Shown one piece after another: positions 10,765-22,100 of a DNA stretch of 26,914 bases (the first letter of the stretch is position 1; each line of letters opens with the position of its first letter). The translations under genes and the position numbers were made by a program. The notes under the pieces were generated by a model. It made no database searches. It was not told where the DNA came from and saw only the letters and a list, made by a program, of their open reading frames with translations. The stretch comes from Saccoglossus kowalevskii (lineage: Eukaryota > Hemichordata > Enteropneusta > Harrimaniidae), in assembly GCF_000003605.2 (NCBI RefSeq), contig NW_003141310.1:20687-47600 (forward strand), given 5' to 3'.

Positions 10765-12324
10765 TTAAGGTAGCGAGACTATTATTTGTGTTGAAAATTA
10801 CGATTTTCACATTTATTTATTAATTGATGAAATGCACTATAAACTTTCATATGATAAAGTCAACATAACATAGAATGTCATGTAAGTTGGTTAAAATGTA
10901 TATTTTCTGAAGGGAAGCAAGGCAGCCTCAGTAGTGTTTTCCAAAATCAACAATACAGGTTTAATCTGTGTGCCTATAAGTTTCAAAGATAAACTCAAGA
11001 CAAAGCAATGTTAGGATGTGTTATCAGTAGCTATCTGACACACAATGAGTGTTTCCAAACATTCCAGTGGTTTGTCTCCGCCCCTGTTTGTTTCACAGAT
11101 TAGTCATTTGCATATGAATGTGTCAGACACAAGGTCACCCAGCCACTGAAAAAATCATTGATTNNNNNNNNNNNNNNNNNNNNNNNNNNNNNNNNNNNNN
11201 NNNNNNNNNNNNNNNNNNNNNNNNNNNNNNNNNNNNNNNNNNNNNNNNNNNNNNNNNNNNNNNNNNNNNNNNNNNNNNNNNNNNNNNNNNNNNNNNNNNN
11301 NNNNNNNNNNNNNNNNNNNNNNNNNNNNNNNNNNNNNNNNNNNNNNNNNNNNNNNNNNNNNNNNNNNNNNNNNNNNNNNNNNNNNNNNNNNNNNNNNNNN
11401 NNNNNNNNNNNNNNNNNNNNNNNNNNNNNNNNNNNNNNNNNNNNNNNNNNNNNNNNNNNNNNNNNNNNNNNNNNNNNNNNNNNNNNNNNNNNNNNNNNNN
11501 NNNNNNNNNNNNNNNNNNNNNNNNNNNNNNNNNNNNNNNNNNNNNNNNNNNNNNNNNNNNNNNNNNNNNNNNNNNNNNNNNNNNNNNNNNNNNNNNNNNN
11601 NNNNNNNNNNNNNNNNNNNNNNNNNNNNNNNNNNNNNNNNNNNNNNNNNNNNNNNNNNNNNNNNNNNNNNNNNNNNNNNNNNNNNNNNNNNNNNNNNNNN
11701 NNNNNNNNNNNNNNNNNNNNNNNNNNNNNNNNNNNNNNNNNNNNNNNNNNNNNNNNNNNNNNNNNNNNNNNNNNNNNNNNNNNNNNNNNNNNNNNNNNNN
11801 NNNNNNNNNNNNNNNNNNNNNNNNNNNNNNNNNNNNNNNNNNNNNNNNNNNNNNNNNNNNNNNNNNNNNNNNNNNNNNNNNNNNNNNNNNNNNNNNNNNN
11901 NNNNNNNNNNNNNNNNNNNNNNNNNNNNNNNNNNNNTTTACCAACGAGTTGTGGTTTGAGTTGGGGGCAATGTGACTAAAACAGTAATTGAAATTCAGCA
12001 CACTATTTTTTAAAACGCGTTGCTTGAATAAAACTGACCAGACACATTCAATTTACCAGACTATTGAACAACTAGGAAAAGTGAAAAAAATACTTCTTAT
12101 CGCCAGCGTAAATGCGTAATTATTTTTTTTACAGAAAAAGTAATTTTTCACCTTTGATTGAGTAACGCGTCGTAGAATGCAGATACGGGCATGCAAAATA
12201 CACTTGTGAAAAGCTTGAAATCTGGCGATTCTAAAAATATATACTTTCCCGGGTCTATTTGTAGTCATTTAGTCACAATTAGAAGATGAAAAAAAGTATG
12301 CAAATAATAGTCTCGCTACCTTAA
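10765..12324. mobile_element. TTAA-flanked transposon with 20-bp perfect terminal inverted repeats, gap inside
   Basis: The left end at 10765 reads TTAA followed by GGTAGCGAGACTATTATTTG. The right end at 12301-12324 is its exact reverse complement, ending in TTAA. Twenty bases of perfect inverted terminus bounded by TTAA on both sides are diagnostic of cut-and-paste elements that target TTAA, such as piggyBac and Kolobok. The span is 1560 bases, of which 773 are unknown (11164-11936). The sequenced interior on both sides shows no transposase ORF, so it is either non-autonomous or has its coding part in the gap. Confidence 0.82.
11164..11936. other. assembly gap (773 N)
   Basis: A run of undetermined bases lies wholly inside the TTAA-flanked element. 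Apparent ORFs spanning it are artefacts of untranslated N. Confidence 1.
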
Positions 12325-13997
12325 AAAACATTATCATGATCATATCAACTATTTGAAATAGCAACCAACATAATTTTATTTATATTATTAGTAAAAAAAA
12401 CGGCCTTTTTTATAATGCATTCTTAACATTCCTATTTTCCAGCATCAATAACTTTTACATAACTCAAGCGAGTGCTATGTTTAGGGATTTCGGTGGTATA
12501 CAAATAACTTATTCAGAATGTTAGTAATTTGTGTTGTATTCAACAACTGTAATATAATAAAAAAAACTTTGGACATAATCTCGAACCACGGTATGACACA
12601 GTAGGACGGCGACCCAGCACTCCATTATTCTTCATGTTATAGATGTATTATAACAAATATGCTGGTACATCATTTGACAGCTCTACTGGTCGGCATCACA
12701 CAGTACTATAATAGCATCTGCGTACAAGTATCATGAGATATTTCTTTCTATCAGCAACGCGGAATTTTTTCAACTCTATCTATCATAAAACCTCATTGCA
12801 ATTATTAAGACATTGCCTTTCGTAAATAAAAAATAGATAAATAATATTCATTTTTAAAAAGAGCCGCGTGCGCCAACATGCGTCAGAGTGAGTGTACACA
12901 GTGCCTATGTAAAATATTAAGTGTTTTTTATCTTCAAATCACAATCTATTTACAAACTACTACTATAATCATATATAATTATAACGAATTGTCAAATATT
13001 AATTGAATTCATAAATCGCTAGTGTGTTTTATTGATTGATTTATTGATAGGTTCGACTTCTAATTAACCGTCCGTGACCTGTATCTGACTCAATTCATAC
13101 TCGTATCGTGACAACAAATAATTCAACATCAATATCGGACACCAGCTGAGAATAAAAAAGAATTTACAATAGAACTAGTAGTAGTGGCAATATTGCTATC
13201 GAAATAAGGACCTTTGGAGTAAAGTTATGGTAATGTAGAAATTGAACGTTGATCATGTAAATTTTCAAAACAAAAAAGTGTTTGACATAACCGCATATGT
13301 GGACAGAGGTTTACTATTTTACTATTTTAAGTTTCGTTATGCCAAGAATTTGTTTACAAGAAGTTTCTAAACGATGTTTTGCTTAACGCTGCACAGTAGG
13401 TCTGGTTGTACGGTGTCACTCAAGATTCACTCTTTTGTAGATAAGAAAGGGGATAATAACACTGATTATGTGATACAAAGCAGTTGTCAAAGTTAACTCT
13501 ATTCATATAAGTATTACAATACATTTCCAGGAGGTCTGCTACTTGACAATTGAGACATATTGTCATCTCCCGATTCAAAAAAAACACGTGTCAACAATAC
13601 ACGTATGCCGTAACACGCCTACCTGAAGCTGGGTCAACAGGGGATCCGCCTATTTGAATGGAACTAACCCACCTATTATACGGTGATTAACGCTATGACG
13701 TGCCTTATTATCATCCCACCACAGGAACGTTAGAAATCTTTTCATGTGACCACTTCACTGATATATTACATGCGATGCCCGCTGTCACTTTCACAGTAAT
13801 ACAATGGCATTCTGATGCCACCACACCTTACGTATTACACTGGTCTGTCGCCCGTTGACTGTATCCGACCAACATTGTATTAACGGAAATCCTGTGTCCG
13901 ACCTTCAATCGTTGTGTATGCTTGCGTGATATATTCAAATGTATTTCCTCGACGTAAAAACAATTCTTGGCTGTTATTATTTTTATTTTTAAAAAAT
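12325..13997. other. intergenic region upstream of the transporter gene
   Basis: AT-rich sequence without recognisable coding regions. It presumably contains the promoter and 5' UTR of the downstream transporter, but no TATA box or start site can be assigned. An E-box CACGTG lies at 13585-13590. Confidence 0.45.
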
Positions 13998-14226
13998 ATG
14001 GATCTGCAACGAAGGAAGTCAGAAATCCAACCTTCATGGAATATCTCTGCAGATGGTGGATGGGGATGGTTTGTTGTGATCGGCAGTAATATTGCAATAA
14101 TGATATGTGCCGGACTACCTCCAAGTATGGGACCGGTATTGTCAATTTTATCAGAAGTCTTCGATTCCAATGTGTCAGATACGTCATGGGTACTTTCCTT
14201 GGCAATTTGTATGGTCAACATAACAG
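13998..14226 (+). CDS. SLC16-like exon 1
   Basis: Encodes residues 1-76 and the first base of Gly77: a short cytosolic N-terminus, DGGWGW and TM1-TM2. The donor is ACAG|gtacag. Minus-strand ORFs at 13828-14221 are its shadows. Confidence 0.92.
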
Positions 14227-16886
14227 GTACAGTATATATTCAGAGATTTCCAATCAGAGGGAGATATTTTAATAACTCGTTATTGTAGTATATTCTTCTT
14301 GTAGGATCAAGCCATAGTAATTACTCACTCTGATGGGTAGATGCGAAATCTGAGTAAAGTCAGATTGTTTGCTTTGTCAATATTGTTTAAATGAATTAAT
14401 ATGATGTATTGCTTCATAACAGCAAGACACACGGTACACTATCGAATTCGATCTGGTTCTCACTCACTTGCACAAACCCACGATATATATATATATATAT
14501 TACATAAAGATGTGTACATTGAAGCGCGTGCCGCATGGGATTTTCATTAACCGAATACAATAGAAACTGTTAACAGCGATGTACGTAACATTATAGTAGT
14601 TCTGAGCAATCTTGTTATTCACTATAGGACCATTGGCGAGTGCATTGACTAACAAGTTTGGAACACGTTCAGTGGTGGCGCTTGGTGCCATGTTATCATG
14701 TATTGGAATGATTATGAGTTCATTTGCGTCAAGTGTATCGTATTTATGTATCAGTTACGGTTTTATAACAGGTACGATGTCATACGTTATGTATTTACTT
14801 TGTGATAATATCTGAGTAGTGTCAAATAACAAATGTTAAACCAAACAAATGTCATGCAAAACTATATACAAAGCTATATTCTATTTATTAAATTATTATT
14901 TCCACAAAACGCATCGCTGAATGGGGAAGGATCACTTTTTAGCCAATCGCACGTTTTTCGTGTTTTGATTTTAAATACAATTTACTGTCATTTGTGAATA
15001 TTTATAGAATGTGAAAAGCAGCATATATTAACATGCATTGCTGAACCATTGTCAGTTGTACATTGGGATGTGATTCATACAGGTTAACATGACAAAAAGA
15101 CGTCATTTTGGAAATTATTGCTGCTGTATAGCAATATTAATTCAAGTGTCCGAGAATTTGTTACACTTAACAGTCTGTATAATAAACAAGTATACGTATT
15201 TGTAACGAGCACAGGACAGGACAGTAATAAAACAATAATATTGTGTTACAGGAATTGGTTATGGCCTAGCGTTTACGCCAAGTATCGGTATTCTCGGGGT
15301 GTATTTCCATCGTCGCTTTGCCCTGGCTAACGCCCTCGCATTTACCGGTACCAGCACTGGATTCTTCATCTTTCCGTCAGTATTACGCTATCTTCTCGAC
15401 ATCTATGGATGGACTGGTACTTTTGTCGTACTTACAGGTCTTTCTGCAAATCTATTTGTATGTGCTGCCCTGTTTCAACCCCGAACATGTCACATCATTG
15501 AGACAGGTCGTCAAACTGATGACTCAACGACACCACAATCTCCCAGATTATTTAGCGTCTCCAATTCTATGGCTCATTGTACATATATAGAGAATAGTGA
15601 AACGTGCGACGTTGGTGTCTCTGCTTACAATATCCCGTCATACTCACCACACTGCCATCGAGGGTCGGTCCTTTCAAATCACAGAAATATCGTGTCTTGG
15701 AAAAATGAACTGAATAAAAACAATTCCAATTGTCGCGGCTCGAAGACAAGTGGTGATGAAAGTCAACATTATGGTAACGTAGCAGACACTAAGTTGGGCA
15801 GCACAGGGAACCTTATGCTGTCTGAATTGAAGAATAATGATCAAACCCGAAGGCGACTCTCAAGTTCTGTTAATAAAAGACAATCTATGTCCCAAAAATT
15901 GTTAACTTTCCTCGACTGGGGTCTATTTTGTGAAAATCGATTATTCACAGGATTTACCTTCACTCTTTTCCTTATCGGTATTGGTTTTAACGTTTCCCTA
16001 GTACACCTTGCATCACGAGGTATCAGCTACGGTTTAGCGCCAACGGAAGCGGCACTCATCTCTTCAGTCGTCGGAATATCAAACGTTGTTGGCCAATTTG
16101 GACATGCGTGGTTGGTACAGGCAAAATGGACAACAGGCTCGCAGTGTTATTTCACCTCGTTGTTTGTGTGTGGTGTGGCGTCACTGTTTAGTGTGTTAAT
16201 GAAGAGAGCCGTTGAGTACGGTATATACTGTGCCATTCTTGGTCTGACTAGTGGTGTATACATGACAGTTATACCGGTAGTCTTAAAAGAATATGTCGGC
16301 AATGCTAAGATGACAGACGCATTAGGACTCTCCCTTCCAGCCCTTGGAATTGGCAGTCTGATTGGCCCACCCATTTCAGGTAAAACACATTGTTACATGG
16401 GGTGGATGAGTGCCATTCGTTGTGTGGTTGTTTTCAATAACACAACAATAAATATATAACAAAAATGACGGACGACTCTGACCACAAAAAGGGTGAATTC
16501 TTACATACAGTCTTTTGTTGTTGCTGTAGTATTTTTGGTGTTTTTTTTCTATAAAGTACTATGCTAGTGTATAAATGGTGTAATGTAATTTGTAATTTCT
16601 ATTTACAGGGTGGATCTTTGACAAAACAGGGAGCTATAACGGTCCATATTATTTAGTTGGATGTACGTTCCTATTATCTACGACGTTTGTCTTCGCAGAG
16701 TTATATTACTGCCGATGGTGCACCAAGTGTGACGATAGTATTCAAGATGATAAAACAGCGCCACCTACGTTACACAATTGTCTGACTCCACACCAAGAAT
16801 CTGAAACTTCATATGCGAATACTAATTTTATATACGTAAATACTGCTTTCCTGGCCGATAACATTATGTCAGATACGTGGATTTAA
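13998..16886 (+). CDS. monocarboxylate transporter-like protein (SLC16 family, MFS), complete, 4 exons
   Basis: Joining 13998-14226, 14628-14771, 15252-16379 and 16609-16886 gives 1779 bases, 592 residues plus stop. The product is a plasma-membrane-type 12-helix transporter. The family signature DGGWGW is at residues 19-24 at the start of TM1, and the second signature YFHRRFALANALAFTGTSTG is at 142-161. A hydrophilic loop of about 145 residues (about 199-345) separates the two six-helix halves, and TM12 begins after WIFDKTGSY (502-510). The ATG at 13998 has A at -3 and G at +4, and no in-frame ATG precedes it. SLC16 members move lactate, pyruvate, ketone bodies, thyroid hormone, aromatic amino acids or creatine; the substrate here is unknown. 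The positions of the substrate/proton-coupling Lys (TM1) and Arg (TM8) of MCT1 appear as Pro42 and Gln406. This suggests an orphan-type or non-proton-coupled member; the paralogue cannot be named. Confidence 0.93.
14227..14627 (+). other. SLC16-like intron 1
   Basis: A 401-base GT-AG phase 1 intron. It contains an (AT)n microsatellite at about 14483-14500. Confidence 0.9.
14628..14771 (+). CDS. SLC16-like exon 2
   Basis: Acceptor ctatag|GACC and donor ACAG|gtacga. This 144-base exon encodes the rest of Gly77 through the first base of Gly125, including the GPLASALTNKFGTR stretch of the TM2-TM3 loop conserved in MCTs. Confidence 0.92.
14772..15251 (+). other. SLC16-like intron 2
   Basis: A 480-base GT-AG phase 1 intron; nothing else recognised inside. 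Confidence 0.9.
15252..16379 (+). CDS. SLC16-like exon 3 (large central exon)
   Basis: Acceptor gttacag|GAATTGG and donor TTCAG|gtaaaa. This 1128-base exon encodes residues 126-500, from TM4 (GIGYGLAFTPSIG) through the second signature, TM5-6, the central loop and TM7 to TM11. The reading frame stays open into intron 3 to 16459, but that is read-through. Confidence 0.93.
16380..16608 (+). other. SLC16-like intron 3
   Basis: A 229-base GT-AG phase 1 intron with a pyrimidine-rich stretch before the acceptor. Confidence 0.88.
16609..16886 (+). CDS. SLC16-like exon 4 and stop
   Basis: Acceptor atttacag|GGTGGATC. Encodes W502 IFDKTGSY, the last membrane helix and a cytosolic tail with several Cys (YCRWCTKC), ending at TAA 16884-16886. 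Confidence 0.9.
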
Positions 16887-18900
16887 ACAGAATCAGTCGT
16901 GACTGTGTGCTTTAAACAATTGATATATGATATACAGTTACATTTATTGAGATTTATATATGATGACAATTTCATTCAAAGGTCTTTTCGGCACAGTCAC
17001 GTGATTCTGGACGGTGTCACATTTATTCATAGTATTTATTCATCAAACATTTAATATAATGACTTTGAAATTAACGATGATGTTAATACCATTTTTATAA
17101 ATTAAATAATTACTCAGAGCATTTGTGTTCGATACACACTTGTTTTTTTCTTGTACGAACTTGATTCTGCTTCGCACGTATATCTGATTTACTTGTGAAA
17201 TATTGTTATGTTTTAACAAAATATGTGTGTATTACCGATATCATAGCAATTACACTGTAAGTGTCTGTATTGTAATACTAGTATATGACGAATGACGTCA
17301 CCTGCCACGTGAATGTGTTGAGTACAACATGTATTCAAATGCTGTACTCTGAGTATATCATGTGCAATGCGTTATGGGAGATAAATTCGAAATATATTGG
17401 AAATATATTATCACAATGACACTCACTAGATTCACTAGATTAAATGTATTTTTTTTTTAGAAAATCGTTTACAATACTAGTATCGCTATCAATACTCATC
17501 CAACCGACGTCAATATTTTGACAATGAATATTTTACAATGAAAACCAATGCACAAAGGCAGTTAATATTACCAGATTAAGACTCTATATTGGATGACGCC
17601 CTCAACTGCCAGTAACTTCATTTACTGATTTGTCGAGATAACATTCGATACCATTTTATATGTGGATGGCCGGCTGCCATAGAAACTGGTAACAATTTTC
17701 ATAACATTTTCAAGGTACATGTATAACGTTCCAGCTTACTGCCTCCATAGTTTGCGGACTTCCGCACCGTGGAGCCGACATCTTAGCGGAATTTCCTGAC
17801 TAGTTTGGGTAACTATGTATAATAGTGGAACATGATTTCAACTTATAATTGTATGTATAGTGTACATATGCTAATTCACATATATTGTTTTACAAAAGTA
17901 ATAATAAGGCCTACATATGTATAACCTGTAACAGTTTATATTTCTATACCTCAATTGCAGCCAACAAATTTAGTTTTTTATTTATAAAAATATGATCCAT
18001 ATCTATGAAATTCCCCGCTTTGCAGACTATTCAGCAAAATGGAAACTGTCAATAAATACTAAAAAAAACTTGAAAAATTATATTTAACAAATCAAACAGA
18101 CTTATGAATAATGATGTTGAGCTACTCATTTTTAGTTACTTCGAGAAGATACTCGTGTCAGTGGAGGAAATAAAAAGAGGATATAATAGTACAAAAAAAC
18201 AACAACAAAAAACAGCCAAGTTCTTCCATATTTTATTATGCACGCATGCGCAAGTGCAACAAGTAAACCTACATAAACTCACAGACCAATAAGATGAGGT
18301 CTTACACTTACTTGTTTTCAAATGCTACTAAACAAAACTTTTTTTTTGAAGGGATGAGTACAGTCAAGCAATTTAACTACTTCGGCCTAGTTATCACTCT
18401 AAATTAAAAAAAAATATTATTATTTATCTTTATTTCAGACTGTCAAGCTTTTGAAAGTCCATATAAAACTAGTATTAAGTGAATAAATAAAGAATTGAAC
18501 CGACTTGTCGAAATTCAAAACACTTCTTCAAGTTTTTAAATTTCAAATAAATAAAACTGTTCTTAAGACATCACAAATTTTGAAATATGTTTACCTTATA
18601 ACTTGTAAAAAAACAAATTAATAATAAATTGAAACAATTATTTATCATACAATGGCAAATGGAATTAATGACTACAGCTGGCCGAATAATGCTAAAAATA
18701 AACAAAGAATTCAAAGCAAAGCAGCGACCGCTGAACAAATTAGAAAACTACCTGATAAATATTAACACTGCATGAAGTCTTTATGACATGTAGACTTAGC
18801 AACCACTTTCTAAAAATATAAATATAACTCATTGAAAAAATATCCATCCATGTCAACTTTAACATTTGGCTGGTCCCCGCTTCTGCACACAAGCTCAAAG
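16887..18900. other. intergenic region between the transporter and AMT
   Basis: Holds the presumed 3' UTR of the transporter. Beyond that there are only short motifs: TCACGTGA at 16997-17004, a perfect CRE TGACGTCA at 17293-17300, CACGTG at 17306-17311 and the hairpin TGCGGA-CT-TCCGCA at 17753-17766. No gene seen; small ORFs such as 18104-18292 have no support. Confidence 0.5.
17101..17106 (+). terminator. possible polyadenylation signal ATTAAA
   Basis: An ATTAAA variant hexamer lies about 215 bases after the transporter stop codon. It is a common weak signal and frequent by chance in AT-rich DNA. Confidence 0.25.
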
Positions 18901-18915
18901 ATCACGCCCAGCCGG

Positions 18916-18996
18916 GTCACGTGATCTGACGCGCAGTTCAGCGAACTTTAACATTCGCTGATATGGCGAATCCGCCCTCTGGTGTCAACCGGAAGT
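18916..18996 (+). promoter_or_regulatory. candidate AMT proximal promoter: E-box, CTCF-like and ETS motifs
   Basis: Just upstream of the AMT start lies a locally G+C-richer block. It contains GTCACGTGAT (18916-18925, an E-box matching USF/TFE/Max sites), a hairpin CAGCGAA/TTCGCTG (18939-18960), the minus-strand word GACACCAGAGGGCG (18973-18986), which fits the core of the CTCF consensus, and ACCGGAAGT (18988-18996), an ideal ETS/GABP site of the kind common in promoters of mitochondrial genes. There is no TATA box. The motif identities come from known consensus sequences; function is inferred. Confidence 0.5.
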
Positions 18997-19048
18997 ACAA
19001 TTTGGAAGCTGGTTTATGACTGATGTTTTTTGCTGGAGAAATAAAAAA

Positions 19049-19156
19049 ATGTCTGGAGTTCGTTTTTCTAGTTTGTTGCCAAGATTGATTAGCCGTGGGA
19101 CTAAATGGAATAGTCAGCACCCCATGTGGGTTACACAAAGACTATTTGCATCAGAG
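19049..19156 (+). CDS. AMT: AMT exon 1 (mitochondrial presequence)
   Basis: Thirty-six codons ending exactly in phase 0 at GAG|gtaagt, a strong donor. The amphipathic start [17 protein letters not shown] fits a matrix-targeting signal. Confidence 0.85.
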
Positions 19157-22100
19157 GTAAGTCGTTTCGTTCACGTTTAAATAAGTTGTCTAAACCTCCC
19201 ATCGTCAGGTCGAGGCCCGGATATGAAGCGAGTGAATATGCTGTCTGCTGCGGTTTTACTCACAGACTACCTGTAGCCCAGACCATCACCAACTATTTAC
19301 GTAGCATTTAAACAAATGCATGTTATTCCCACCATCGTATCTGCGAGCAAGTAGTCCGGCACCAGTTGGTTAACACATGTTAACGTCAGCCCAGTGATAT
19401 ATTTTTTGAAGTAGATGTGATTCGTATCTCTCTCTGTACTAGGTTCGTGCTTTGTTTTGATGATACGCCCTGTTACCACCATATAGTGATCGCTACATTA
19501 GTAGCATCTGTGACCCATTTATTAAATATCAATGTCACTATCTTGTATAAGCGTCTCCCGCATTTGAATACTGGGATAGGATATGCTTGATGGGGGTGGG
19601 ATGGGGTGGAGTGTTCATGCTTGAGGATGGGTCCACAGAATTGCCAGTGGTATAAAAGTAAAATTTCCATGACAAATTATATAAAAGAATTTGGGAAAAT
19701 ATGAATACAAAAATTAGTGTCAGGCATATAGTAAATATAAATAAAAGAAAATTTGTCATTTATAAAAACAAAAGCAACGAGTCAGTTCCAGGTGGATTAC
19801 CTATATTTTTCAAAATATAAGATTAAAATGTAATGGAACAATAGCAGATAGAATCAATCAATTATGTATGTTTCATTGATTTATTTGCTTTTTGAGTTAC
19901 AGAGATTTTTGCAGAGTTTGTACTTAACACTAAAATTTGAAATTCAAAAAATATTTATAATTTTGTTATGTCTTTTGCGATCAGTGACATTTGTGAAAAT
20001 ATTTGTTTACAATTGTCTAGACATTTTATAACTGGCTTTGCAGTTCCCCACCACCAATTAGATATACTTTTGTTGATGTTACAGCATTTCAAAATTCAGG
20101 CTTATTTTTACCAAATCTCATATTACAGGGGATAATTAGTCCCCATTTGGACACAGTCCAAAATGGGGGAATTTTGGACTGACCTCTGTTTGTCCGTGAA
20201 TGCATGATCCAGATCTATATCTTAAATATTCATGGACCAATTACATTTAAACTTCACGCATGCATCATACATAATATTATACATATGCACATCAATTTGT
20301 TTCACTTTCTGATTCAAAATGGCCAAATGGTGTCCAGTTTGTGCTAACAAATCATCAAATACCAAGCATTCATGCCATTTCTGAGGGGATTTTGTTCAGA
20401 CTTGGTACATATATTAGATATTATGGGTTTCTGATGCACATCATTTTATTTTTCAGATTGGATTTGAAATGGCCGACTGGTAGCCATTTTATTTTAATGA
20501 ATGCAGTTCTAGTGCCACATCTCTGCCATGCTTTGACTGATTATGTTAAAATTTTATATATTCATTATACGTCATGATATAGATATACAGGTACATGTAT
20601 ATTGGTTTGACTATCTGATTCAAAATGGCCAAATGGCGGCCATTTTTGTGCTAAAAAATCATCAAAAATTAAGGATTTGTGGCATTTATTGATTAATATT
20701 GTTCAAACTTGTACATACATTAGACATTATATGGGTTCCTGCTGCATGTCATTTTATTTTACAAAATGGCTGACTGGCGGCCATTTTGTTTTAATGCATG
20801 CGCTTCTAGAGCCATATCTCTGACATGCTTTGACTGATTGTTCAAATTTTATATATTTATTATACATTATGTTACACATATATAAATGTTTTAATTAATG
20901 CTGTTTCAGAGCAATATCTCTCAATGTGGACAAGTACTCGTTTGATGATCACATACAAGATGTCAATCAATTAATGTTAAAAAAATCATAATCATATTAC
21001 TATAAACAAAACTATATATCTTAAATTTGATAACTAACGGGGACTGTACCATGCATGGCTTGTATGTATGCATTCAGAGTTTTGATAATTTTAATGGGTA
21101 TATTATAATTTTAGTTCTTACATTAAATATTATTATTATACATCTGTCACCGTAATGCCATAAGTTACAGCGTGTCGTAATTTTGCGATATTTTAGTGGG
21201 TATTTTCTTGTGTTTATGAGAGAAAAAATGTTGAGACTAAAAATGAGAAATCTCTGTCTAAACTTCAATGAAATTTTGATATGAGCATGAATTCTGTCCA
21301 GTGGCTAGAAAGAATATTCATTAGAGAGGTTTGAGAAATGGAATTTTTTTCCATGATGAGAAATCAGTGGTAATACTATAGCCAAGGGTATTGAGGAAAG
21401 GTAATGAGGAACTACATTGGAAAAACATATTTAATATAATGGGGTATATAAACATTCATATTTTTATGAAATTTACTGTAACACTAAAATATTTACTGGT
21501 CTCACAGTATTGTGATCATTTTTAGACTCGTTCGAACACCCTTGAGGGTCCGTGCGTGTGTGCGTGCGTCCGGACCTGTATCTTAGACATGCCCGGACCA
21601 ATCACAATCAAACTTAACACATACATCATATATAATATTATACATATGCACATCAATTTGTTTCACGATCTGATTCAAGATGGCTGAATGGTGGCCATTT
21701 TTGTACTAAAAAATCATCAAAATCAAGCATTTATGGATGGATTTTGTTCAAACTTGGTACATACGTTGGACCTTGATGCACGTCATATTATTTTTCAGAT
21801 TCGACTGGCGACCATTTTGTTTTAATGGTTGCAGTTCTAGTGTCATATTTAGTGTCAATGCTTTGACTGATTGTCAAATTTTATATATTCATTATACATC
21901 ATGACATAGATATATTGGTTTGACTATCTGATTCAAAATGGCCAAATGGCAGCCATTTTTGTGCTAAAAAATCAAGCACTTCTAGCATTCCAGAACTGGA
22001 TCTTCGCATTTATAGATGGATTTTTTTTTCAAACTTGGTACATACATTGGATATTATGGGACCTACTAGTAGATAATCATGGATTGTTTAATCCAAAATG

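Noticed and set aside
11118..12001. Long ORFs on both strands across 11118-12001
   Set aside because: They consist almost wholly of undetermined bases; only a few real codons flank the gap.
13828..14221. Two minus-strand ORFs of 113 and 125 codons
   Set aside because: They are antisense shadows of transporter exon 1, whose + frame has clear family motifs.
16380..16459. Extension of the transporter frame beyond exon 3
   Set aside because: The frame merely reads through intron 3; a good donor at 16380 and the conserved exon 4 (WIFDKTGSY) give the family C-terminus.
19126..19311. + strand ORF overlapping the end of AMT exon 1
   Set aside because: It is in another frame and mostly intronic, with no recognisable motif.
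20341..20577. 78-codon ORF in AMT intron 1
   Set aside because: It lies within the ATGGCC array and is explained by the repeat.
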